64,000 nucleotides of DNA, from the NCBI GenBank assembly GCA_902728285.1, contig CACVBU010000158.1, positions 124,001-188,000 on the forward strand, given 5' to 3'. This stretch comes from Clytia hemisphaerica. Lineage: Eukaryota > Cnidaria > Hydrozoa > Leptothecata > Clytiidae. Positions 11,269 to 20,071 of this stretch are shown piece by piece. The notes under the pieces were generated by a model, which was given only the letters and a program-made list of their open reading frames with translations, did not search any database and was not told where the DNA came from. Within the stretch, counting starts at the first letter, position 1. Every line of letters begins with the position of its first letter. The translations under genes were made by a program, and so were the position numbers.

Positions 11269-13080
11269 CTTTCGTGATTTCTTCTGGTAGGGGGTCAACT
11301 TTTGCCTCCTCTTCGAATTTGATTAGATCAGGATGTCTCAAAAAATCAGGACCATTGACCCACTTGTCAATTGGTTTGTCTTCTGGTTTTTCTGTGATTG
11401 GTCTTGTCCCAAGATCGGCAGGATTCAACTTGCCAGGTACGAAATTCCAGTCTTGAACATTTGTCTTTTCTCGGATCTCGTTTGTCCTGTTCATCACGTA
11501 GGTTGAGAACCTCTTCTCTTCATTACGTATGTATGATAGTACCACCATTGAGTCTGACCACAAGAATGATTTGTCGATTGGAAGTCTCATCTCACTGTTG
11601 ATATAGTGTTTTATCCTTGAGGCAAGGACTGCAGCTTGAAGTTCTAGTCTTGGGATGGTGTTTCCTTTGATTGGCGAGAGTCTCGATTTTCCAACGATGA
11701 GTGAACATGTAACATCTTCGTCCTTGACCGCTCTGAAGTAAGCACAAGAGCTGAATGCCTTCAATGATGCATCTGCAAAAAAATGAAGTTCTACACCATC
11801 CCTTTCAATTGGAAAACCAAACCATCTTGGTACCTTGACATTTCCAAATTCAGGCAATGTAGACAACCATTCTGTATAGGTATCTAGCAAGCTCTCTGGA
11901 ATAGGGTCATCCCAACCAACTTTTTCCTTCCACATTGATTGGAGAGTGATCTTTGGTGCAATCAGCAATGGAGCCAAGAATCCTAAAGGGTCGTAAATTG
12001 AGCTAAGAAAACTCAAGAGCCCTCGTTTGTTTTTTTGATGCTCCTTCATCTTTATTTTGAAAAAGAATTCGTCCTTGTATGGATCCCACCATACCCCAAG
12101 AGTTCTTTCATGAGGTAAATGTTCCAATTCTCGACTGGTGATCTTTGGGGATACGTCCTCCGTAGGCATAGCTTGCAGCAATTTTGGTTCATTTGATAGC
12201 CATTTCGTCAACCTAAACTTCCTTCCTTTCACAACTTCTGCGACATTAAAACAAGTCTCTACTGCATCCTCGGTGTTGTCAAACGAGCTAAGGAAATCGT
12301 CCATGTAAAATTCCTCAGTCACTGCTTCTGTTACTCTATTTTTATTCTCCTCTGATAGATCTTTGAATGCTTGAACCTCTTTACCTTCCACACGGGTGAT
12401 GCTGCTTCGTAACGCCCAATTGGCACAACATGGAGAGTCGATCTTACCAAAAAGATGAACCTGCATTTTATATTCCGTGATAGGGTCTGGAGGTTTATCC
12501 CTCCAGAGAAAGCGGAGTGCATCTTGATCCTCTTCTGGAACTAAGACTAACTAAACTAATACATTTTCTCAATATCACTGATGACTGCTACTTGACCTCT
12601 TCTGAACCTCGAAAGTACGGTGACAAGATTATTGAGCAGGTTCGGACCAGGTAGCAAACTTTTGTTCAGGGAAGTGCCTTTGAAATTTGAGGAAGCATTG
12701 AAGACGATTCTAATTTTTCCTGGTTTCCTTGGTTCCAGGACAAAGTGATGCGGGATGTAGTTAATTTTGTTCGAAACTGACTTCGCCTCTGTATCTGACA
12801 ATTTCTTTACATGTCCCAAAGTGATGTACTCTTCAATCTTTGAGTGGTAGATTTCTTTGATCTCTGGAAATTTCTCAAGACGTTTCTCTGTTGATAGGAG
12901 CCTTTTCTCAGCTAGGAATCGATTGTTCTCGAGCTGAACTTTGTCCTTTCTCCACAACATTCCAACTTCACACCTTCCTTCGACGAAATTGGTACCGTTT
13001 TCGAGAAGTGTGAGAGCTCTTCTCTCATCCTTCGTCAAGAGAGCAGGTGATAACATTGATGTGGTTGATCTTGTTGCCAA
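11269..13080 (-). pseudogene. BEL/Pao reverse transcriptase and RNase H
   Basis: From 13,080 down to 12,556 the N-terminal reverse transcriptase reads through VLEPRKPGKIRIVFNAS and the first catalytic Asp in VISDIEKMY. A cluster of stops with a frame change (about 12,540-12,560) follows. The frame resumes at about 12,541 with DALRFLWRD, then the catalytic FYMDDFLSS. RNase H follows with FADASLKAF, PRLELQ, WSDSMVVL and NPADLGTRP, giving the four acidic residues expected. The frame is cut by the hAT right end at 11,268; the last residues reported before a stop at 11,180 come from transposon sequence. A UGA at 13,087-13,089 separates this part from the protease in the same frame. Confidence 0.88.
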
Positions 13081-13086
13081 AACCTT

Positions 13087-13809
13087 TCAACACTCGCCCT
13101 CCAGTTTCTCGAAAGATAGGAAGTTTGCGGTTACAGATTTTTCAGAAGATCCTCCTCCAAAGAGTGTCCAACCAAAGATAGTTTTTACCGCTATTGGATC
13201 ATTTTTCGATTTTCCTTTGACAAAATCAAGGTGAAGCAAGGCCTCCGGAGTGTCTGCACCAATGAGAACTTCAACATCTCCCTTGAGAGGCTGGACAATC
13301 GATATGTCCTTCAGATGATCACAACGTTTCTTTAAGTTTGGTAAGTTGTAAGGTCGCATTCTTACATTCAGGTTGTCGACTACCCAGGCATCTTGAATTG
13401 GGATGGCTGAATTGAGATTTTGGGAAGCTGGTGAAATTGTGAAATTGACGGACTTTGATTTGAACGACTGCTTCTTTGTTAGGACGTTTGAAATCCTCAT
13501 AGTTTGACTTTTTCCAGACAGATTCAGTTTTGAAGCGAGACTCGACTTTATCAAAGTTGTATCCGAACCAGTGTCGAGAAGAGCATTGACTTTGATTGTT
13601 ATTTCGCCATTTGAAACAGCAATTGGAATGACTTGAAGATAAGTATGGACTTTTGATTTTCCATAGTTGGATTCAATAACTTCTGGTGTGTCATTTGAAT
13701 CGACGAAGTTGGGGTCATGTAGTGAGGAATGATGGCGTTTCTTGCAATGTCGACAGGAAACTTTTGACTTGCATTCCCGGATAGAGTGTTTTGGTGATAG
13801 TAACAGCAT
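13087..13809 (-). CDS. BEL/Pao second zinc knuckle and aspartic protease
   Basis: Open frame of 240 codons. It begins with a Cys/His-rich stretch (HSIRECKSKVSCRHCKKRHH) that continues the nucleocapsid region of gag, then the pepsin-like retroelement protease with ALLDTGSDTTLI, the catalytic Asp motif of the Pao peptidase family. KTIFGWTLFG near the end is the conserved segment before the reverse transcriptase. It overlaps the gag frame by about 210 bp in the -1 register. A frame change near 13,800 would be needed to link them, either programmed or a mutation; I see no canonical slippery heptamer. It ends in UGA just before the reverse transcriptase. Confidence 0.85.
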   Translation of the reverse strand: MLLLSPKHSIRECKSKVSCRHCKKRHHSSLHDPNFVDSNDTPEVIESNYGKSKVHTYLQVIPIAVSNGEITIKVNALLDTGSDTTLIKSSLASKLNLSGKSQTMRISNVLTKKQSFKSKSVNFTISPASQNLNSAIPIQDAWVVDNLNVRMRPYNLPNLKKRCDHLKDISIVQPLKGDVEVLIGADTPEALLHLDFVKGKSKNDPIAVKTIFGWTLFGGGSSEKSVTANFLSFEKLEGEC

Positions 13810-15341
13810 CGCTTTTCGTTGGTTAGCTTCCTTCTATCAGGGATTGTTTTCTTTTGGAACTCGTCGCATTGCCATATCTTGTGTGGTTTTTGGCAAACCC
13901 AACAGCTCAATTTCTTGTCGTTGCCAGAATCAATGTAGTTGTTTTGGCTTTCCTTGTTGCCACCTTTCTTATCTCTCCTCTTGTTTTCATGAGTTGCAAT
14001 TATATCTGCTATTGGATTGTAGAATTCCTTTAACGTGGCATCTAAGAATTTTTCAAGCTTAAACAGACTTAGATCAGTGTCATCGAAGTCCTTTGATTTC
14101 TTGTAAAAGTTCTTCCTCAGGTTGTCTGGCAACCTAATGACCGCCTTCGACAAGTTTTCCGTTGAGTGAATGGCGGAAATGTTGCCAATCCTTTTTAACC
14201 AAGTCAAAGTGGATTTTAATTGTTGGTGGAACCTTTTCAAAGCTGCTCTATCATTTGACACCAGTTGAGGTTTATCCAGCAGAAGTTTTAGTTTGGCATG
14301 GGTTACCACTGTAGCATTGCCAAAGTCTCTCTTTAATGACTTCAAAGCGGTGGCGTAGAATATTCCTGATGTCCCAATGCACTCAACACCTTTTCTTGCT
14401 TCTCCTGTGAGGACACTCAGCAGTCTTTCTATCCGATCATTGTCCGTGAATGACAACTTGAAGTGAACTCTTCGACTGAAGTTTTCGATGAATTCAGGCC
14501 ATTTGGCACTATCTCCATTGAATTTAGTTAGCTCGATAATTGGTAACGTCTTACTTTCAAACTCATAGCGAAGTGCTGCGCTAGCAGTGACAGGGTTGGA
14601 TAGACCAGCAAGACAAGTCTCTTCTCCCTCAACCAAATCATCAATGAAGTTATCAATAGATTGCAAGAACGTTTTTTGAGGTTTTGTAGCAGCAGTTGGA
14701 TTTTGGGTGACATATGTACCAGAAGATTGACTCAAGCTATCTGAAAAGGCTACTTTTGATGGTATCTGCCTTAATCGGCGAAAGCTGCTGCGGGACTTCG
14801 CTGTCACAGAAGATACCGATGGTGGGGATGGGTTGGGAAATCTGAAATTCTGGATATTCTCTGATCTTGGACTGGAACTTCTTCCATTGAAGTAGCTTGG
14901 TGAATGATAACCAGATCCACCACTACCACAACTTCCAGCGTATTCACTTTGAGCACTGTTTCCACTGGATCCTTGACTGCTTGAATAAACACTTGATGCT
15001 CGTGTTCTGCCACGAATTTCCCTTTCAACTTCAGCTATCCGGTTCGACTCCCTTCTTTCGCTTTCTTCACACTCCTGGATCTTCTTTGGATCAGTTTCCA
15101 TTGACATGTATTCTGTGTTTGTAGCTCTAAACTTGAGGTACGTTGTCAACATAGTCTCTTGTAACACAAACGCATTTTGAACATCTCCTTCGTTGAGACA
15201 AATGAGAATTTGGTTAATGACTCTTGTGAGGCTAGAAAGCTGGGCTCTTCTGGAATTTCGTAATGATACGAGTTTGTTTAGCTCATACATCTGTGGATCT
15301 TCAGCTGGTTGTTGACCTGCAATTCTATTTGATCTCCTCAT
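13599..15341 (-). CDS. BEL/Pao gag polyprotein
   Basis: 580 codons starting at the ATG at 15,341, close to the minisatellite leader. The N-terminal third is polar and predicted coiled (VEREIRGRTRASS) followed by a Ser/Gly-rich linker. The central part from FNGDSAKWPEFIENFSRRVH to about LRKNFYKKSKDF matches the DUF1759 capsid-like domain of BEL/Pao elements. Near the end is one zinc knuckle, CWVCQKPHKIWQC (CX2CX3HX4C). The protein assembles the virus-like particle and binds the RNA genome. The last ~70 codons after KRCCYY run out of register with the second knuckle, which lies in the overlapping frame. Confidence 0.88.
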   Translation of the reverse strand: MRRSNRIAGQQPAEDPQMYELNKLVSLRNSRRAQLSSLTRVINQILICLNEGDVQNAFVLQETMLTTYLKFRATNTEYMSMETDPKKIQECEESERRESNRIAEVEREIRGRTRASSVYSSSQGSSGNSAQSEYAGSCGSGGSGYHSPSYFNGRSSSPRSENIQNFRFPNPSPPSVSSVTAKSRSSFRRLRQIPSKVAFSDSLSQSSGTYVTQNPTAATKPQKTFLQSIDNFIDDLVEGEETCLAGLSNPVTASAALRYEFESKTLPIIELTKFNGDSAKWPEFIENFSRRVHFKLSFTDNDRIERLLSVLTGEARKGVECIGTSGIFYATALKSLKRDFGNATVVTHAKLKLLLDKPQLVSNDRAALKRFHQQLKSTLTWLKRIGNISAIHSTENLSKAVIRLPDNLRKNFYKKSKDFDDTDLSLFKLEKFLDATLKEFYNPIADIIATHENKRRDKKGGNKESQNNYIDSGNDKKLSCWVCQKPHKIWQCDEFQKKTIPDRRKLTNEKRCCYYHQNTLSGNASQKFPVDIARNAIIPHYMTPTSSIQMTHQKLLNPTMENQKSILIFKSFQLLFQMAK

Positions 15342-16446
15342 TGTAACAGTCTTTGATGCAAACAGAATCAGTAGTCAGAGTAGATATGTTCAGGAATGAG
15401 CCGGAAACAGACGAACGGTTTTGGAACTGGACCAGAAACAGACGAACGGTTTTGGAACTGGACCAGAAACAGACGAACGGTTTTGGAACTGGACCGGAAA
15501 CAGACAGAACGGTTTTGGAACTGGACCGGAAACAGGCGAACGGTTTTGGAACTGGACCGGAAACAGGCGAACGGTTTTGGAACTGGACCTGAAAAAGACG
15601 GAACGGTTTTGGAACTGGACCGGAAACAGGCGAACGGTTTTGGAACTGGACCGGAAACAGGCGAACGGTTTTGGAACTGGACCTGAAAAAGACGGAACGG
15701 TTTTGGAACTGGACCGGAAACAGACGGAACGGTTTTGGAACTGGACCGGAAACAGACGGAACGGTTTTGGAACTAGACCGGAAACAGGCGAAACGGTTTT
15801 GGAACTGGACCGGAAACAGACGGAACGGTTTTGGAACTGGACTGGAAACAGACAGAACGGTTTTGGAACTGGACCGGAAACAGGCGAAACGGTTTTGGAA
15901 CTGGACCGGAAACAGACGGAACGGAACAGACAATGTCCGGAACAGACGATGATCAGAACAGACGATGACCGGAACAGACGATGACCGGAACAGACGATGA
16001 CCGGAATAGACGATGACCGGAACAGACAATGACCAGAACAGACAATGCTCGGAACAGACGATGCCCGGAACAGATGATGCCCGGAACAGACGATGCCCGG
16101 AACAGGCGATGCCCGGAACAGAAGATGACCGGAACAGACGATGACCGGAACGGACGATGACCGGAACAGACAATGCTCGGAACAGACAATGCTCAGAACA
16201 GACGATGCCCGGAACAGACGATGCCCGGAATAGACAATGACCGGAACAGACGATGTCCGGATCTGATGAAGCCCGGAAATAACTCAGACTTCACCAACCA
16301 AATCTTGTTGTTGAGGGGCCCATAGGAACTTAAGAGAGGCAGAGAGAGAGGGAGACGAATGCTGTAAGGTATACCTGAACCACACTCCAGTCTAACAATC
16401 TCCACCGCTTATCTCCTCGGCGCATCAGAATATTTTCTTGAAATTT
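15342..16446 (-). repeat. BEL/Pao leader made of two minisatellites
   Basis: Between the 5' LTR and gag. Array A (about 15,401-15,924) has about 17 copies of a 31-32-bp unit containing ACGGTTTTGGAACTGGAC. Array B (about 15,925-16,262) has about 21 copies of a 16-bp unit close to GGAACAGACGATGACC. The units share the CGGAACAGACG core, so B may derive from part of A. Because 31 is not a multiple of three and the units lack stops, long open frames appear on both strands; these are by-products. The primer-binding site should lie next to 16,446 but I could not match it to a tRNA end. Confidence 0.9.
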
Positions 16447-17022
16447 TGTTTAGGGGATTGACAAAGTTCTTGTAACGATTTTGTTTGTTCGTTATATTCG
16501 TTCAAGCTAAAAACACGAGAAACAATTATACAAAGTAACTTGACATATTTACATACATAGGCCTATGTTAGTAGTCGGTTAGTCAGTCAAAAAATATACA
16601 AGTCAAAATTGTACAAGCTATAGTTAATGTCTGAGCCAAAATCTAAGTCAAAATAGGATAAAAATGGCACAAAATAGCATGGAAAATATGTACAAGACAG
16701 AAATATACTTACAAAATATTGTCGGCAAACTATCCCAAAAACAAATAAAAGACTTGACTTGATAACTAGTCAGACGCTATCAAAGTTGCAGTTTTGTCAA
16801 AGTCAGACATGACATTTTCTTACTAAAAGGTCGTCTTTTCTCTCACAGCTTTCTTGTGTCTTGTCAAAGAGAAAATTGTGTCAAAAAAAGGCGTTCAAAG
16901 TTTTCTATATAAAAAGGCAATAAAAAACACTAATTACTCCGGCAGGAGAGCCATCATACCAAATCACTCAAATGGAGAGCAAATTCAATGACGTTATGCA
17001 CTTGGGAGTTTTAACCAAAACA
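16447..17022 (-). repeat. 5' LTR of the BEL/Pao element
   Basis: 576 bp, same ends as the left copy, followed by AGTTA at 17,023-17,027. Differences from the other LTR include CTCAAATGG against CTCCGATGG, TTAATGTCTG against TCAAAGTCTG, and one G fewer in the GTCGGTT tract. Confidence 0.95.
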
Positions 17023-17215
17023 AGTTACTTGCAAGAGTAAACAAAATTTTATGCTTGAAAGTCGATACAAATATACACCAGCAATAGTTTTTTTAAGATG
17101 ATATTGCCCAAACCTAACTATTCAAATTTAACTCGTTAGAGATCACTCTTATTTAAAAACAAAACATTTGTTTAACATGTACTAAATTGAGCGGGAAAAA
17201 TAGTACAATACCTAC

Positions 17216-17958
17216 CATTTTGATCTTTTATCACAGTGTGTTTAGAATTTTCATCAACAGCAGCATCGTCAGCCTCCAACTCCTTCATAACACCTGAAGT
17301 ATTGAAAAATTACAAAGACATTATGAATCCTTGTTAGTTTTTTGAATTTTTAAAATGAAATATTTTAATTCATAAACATTAAATATAGTCTATGTATGTG
17401 TACCCGCCCGATTTAAAACTTTCTCTACTCTCATTCGTGCGATGATTGAAATTTATATTTATCAAAATCTGTCCTTGCCCTTCAAAAAAGCAGTCTCCTA
17501 AAAAAACTCTATGGTTAAGTTACGGTAATCATTAAATTACTTACAAATTGCCTGGTGTTTTAAGAAGGGATATTTTCGTTGGTACATCATTGAACAGATC
17601 CGACGAATTAAAGTTTTTCCCACTATCGTGGAGGGTTCAGAAAGTGGTGCAGGAGCTTCATGCGTGGATTTACTTTTTTTACTCCTTTTAGGATATTTCT
17701 TTATAGCGTAATCAACAGCACTTTCTGCTTTCACAGAAACTCCAAACCTTCTTCATCCACTGATACAATAGTTGGGATTTCGAAATGGATGTTTTCATCA
17801 TCATCACGATCCTCATTTTCAAATAGGTCATTTTCATCAACAACAATATCAATATCGACTTCATATTGTGGTATGACATCGCCAATTATGGGTATATCCT
17901 CATCAAAATCAATTTCTTCTAGTTCCAAATACTCTATTTATCCTTCTACGTCCGCCAT
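17216..17958 (-). pseudogene. First two exons of the gene split by the BEL element
   Basis: Exon 1 runs from the ATG at 17,958 to a GTAAGT donor at 17,544. It begins MADVEG, then a TAA stop, then a very acidic stretch (LELEEIDFDEDIPIIGDVIP; many D/E up to SVDEEG). A -1 shift near 17,735 leads to SVKAESAVDYAIKKYPKRSK and EPSTIVGKTLIRRICSMMYQ. Exon 2 (17,293-17,216) reads VMKELEADDAAVDENSKH between clean splice sites in compatible phase. The continuation is the exon at 1,667-1,084, beyond the BEL insertion. Product unknown; the acidic N-terminus and basic middle suggest a nuclear protein. One stop and one frameshift here, plus two stops in exon 3, mark it as dead. Confidence 0.55.
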
Positions 17959-20071
17959 CCTTCTTTCTTCTTTTTACTCATGTTTTGAGTGCGAACAAAG
18001 GTGGTCTTTTTTCACCATTTTTCTCTCGTAAATGTAAAAAAAATAAGAGGAAATAACGCGCTCTCATTGGTCCGCTTACAATAATAGCGATCAAATTAAT
18101 AGCTATTATCATGGCACTAGACATAGAAAAAGAGAAAAAATCTTCGTGCTTTATCCATTCTAGCTCAACTGAAGTTGAGAAAAATGATATCTGGATATAA
18201 CATGATAATAACCTCTGAATATGACATCATAATGACCTCTGGGTATAACATAACATAAATCGAATGTAAAAATGTCATCATTTTGATGTTAAAAAAAACG
18301 TCATTTTGTTTGCTGGGAAGCTCCCGTTTTCGATGAAAGGTCCCTTAAAGGTTTTACGCTCTCAGATTCGTGTTCGAACCAATCGAGTCTCGCCTATATT
18401 TCTCTTCCAAAACTCTACAATTCGATATATACCTCGTGTTTATCGGATTCACCTTATCGGTGAATAAAAAAATCGTCGAAAAAATTCCCCGACATTTCAT
18501 CATCCGACAAAGCTTTTCCCGACCAAAACTTTTGCACAATTTTTCCCCCGCCCAGAATTTTTTCCCGGTTTATTTATAAATCCCTGACCAAAATTTTCCC
18601 AAGAATTTTTTATTTCGACAGAAAGAAGGATTCCTATCGTAATTTTTCATTGTAAACGTTTTAACAGATCACTCTCAGTTTTAAAGGTCTTTATTAAGAC
18701 CTTTTGGGTGTATCAAGTAACGATCCGCTATCGCAGAACGTTTTGGGTCTTGTTCTAAATCAGACCTTAAGGTCTTGATTTTAATAAGACCTTTATCGCG
18801 CCCAATAGAGACTATTCTAGATCCCGAAAGAGACTTCAAGGGTTCTGATTCTATCATACCAAAATGTCTTATTTTAAACAAGACCTTTCGAAAAAAGTCC
18901 GTTATCGCAGAAAGTTCAAAATTAGACCATATTAGTGCCTAAAAAGAAACGAGATTCTGATTCATGTCTAAGTTGATGCAGATTTTCATATATCAATCGA
19001 TGCTATTGAACTTATCATCAACGTTTAACCTTATAGAATGGAAAACATTAAATAAATATTTTTTAACTTATTAAATATATATAATATAATATATATAAGA
19101 ATTTCTAAAATAATTTTTTACATGAATTTTTATAGAAATCAAAAATACATTATACCTAACATTTCTATATTTTATTTGAATGTAAAACATTTATGACATA
19201 CTTTGAATTAATGAAAAGTAAAATTTCAAGAAATCCTAAAAATCTCCAGGAATTTAAGAAATGCGTAAACGGTCGACTTTCAAAATCTAAGTAGAATCTA
19301 AATTTCGGGGGCCTTACCAAAGCGATTTTTAGCCTCAAATATAAAGTCATTACCAATACGTTTCGATTATATACTAATTTAGAATACAGTTGAAGTAAAT
19401 TTAAAAATTTAATTTCGTAGGAATTCAATATATCATACACGTTTTTGTATAAAAACAAAGAATATAAGAACACAAGGCTTCGATGGCCCAAATATTAAGA
19501 ACATGTTAAGAACATTTCAAGCCTTTTTTTGTGAACTCTAAAATTTCTTAGGAAATTGCACTAAAATACTCAAAAAATGATGAAAATAAGAACATTTTAA
19601 GAATAATTTTAGGCTTACAACTTAAAAAGTTTAGAACATAGGAAGACTTCGAAAATTTTCGACGTTCTTATAAAAGAAACGTGTATTACAGTATTATATT
19701 ACATATTATCATAATGGAATATATTTAGATGTAAACGGAAATGCAAAAACAAATATCTATCTAAATAATTGAAAATCATCGTTTCGTTTTTTTAATTTTA
19801 AAACGTTCCTAATAAAATAATTAGACTGAAAATCGACGAGAACATCGTAAGCCAACCTCAACTCAGCAAAAATTGACAAGCAAATAGCAAGATTGTAGAT
19901 TTAAAGTAGTTCCGCCGAAACATTTTAGAACTAATTTCCTTAAGGAGGATTATATAATGCGAGCATCAATTGAATGTCATCAAAAAATCTTTTTTCTACT
20001 TATCACAGTCTCCTCTTCAATCTCGATTTTTGCAAAAAATGCGTGTTAACTACACAAATGGCACAAAAGAG
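17959..20071. other. Non-coding AT-rich stretch with AGACCTTT motifs
   Basis: No gene seen. At 18,680-18,890 the octamer AAAGGTCT or its complement recurs several times, including the palindrome AAAGGTCTTTATTAAGACCT. The same motif appears in the 110-bp tandem repeat at 26,403-26,815. Positions 19,020-19,110 are almost pure A/T. Confidence 0.6.

Larger units (their letters stand above)
4052..11273 (+). mobile_element. hAT-type DNA transposon carrying an OTU-transposase gene
   Basis: 7,212-bp element (4,057-11,268) with imperfect terminal inverted repeats: CAGCGGCGGATTTG on the left and, as reverse complement, CAGTGGCGGATCTA on the right. It is flanked by the direct repeat CTTTC (4,052-4,056 and 11,269-11,273). 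It lies inside BEL/Pao pol, and the pol frame on its two sides is in register, which fixes the boundaries to the base. It carries one plus-strand gene (4,714-10,728), a 1.2-kb first intron and a GC-rich right end with GGGGGCTCCGCCCCC. A 5-bp duplication is shorter than the canonical 8 bp of hAT; hAT clades with shorter duplications have been reported. Confidence 0.92.
1849..17027 (-). mobile_element. BEL/Pao LTR retrotransposon with a nested hAT insertion
   Basis: A complete element delimited by two nearly identical LTRs (1,854-2,430 and 16,447-17,022) and flanked by AGTTA on both sides. It is read on the minus strand, so the 5' LTR is the right-hand one. Order from the 5' LTR: minisatellite leader, gag, aspartic protease, reverse transcriptase, RNase H, [hAT insertion 4,057-11,268], integrase, 3' LTR. 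Without the hAT and one duplication copy the element would be about 7.95 kb, normal for BEL/Pao. LTRs differ by about five substitutions and one 1-base indel (under 1%), so insertion was recent. A gag/protease frame change, a UGA, a stop/frame lesion in the reverse transcriptase and an integrase deletion make this copy defective. Confidence 0.93.

Noticed and set aside
15325..16173. 282-codon open frame on the minus strand, and several on the plus strand, through the BEL leader
   Set aside because: It is read through minisatellite units without stops; period 31 cycles the frames and produces open reading in several of them. No domain.
15401..16262. Regular repeats that could suggest a CRISPR array
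   Set aside because: The units are contiguous with no unique spacers, and the context is a eukaryotic retrotransposon.
16380..16446. Primer-binding site of the BEL element
   Set aside because: The sequence next to the 5' LTR does not match a tRNA 3' end that I can recall, so it is not annotated.
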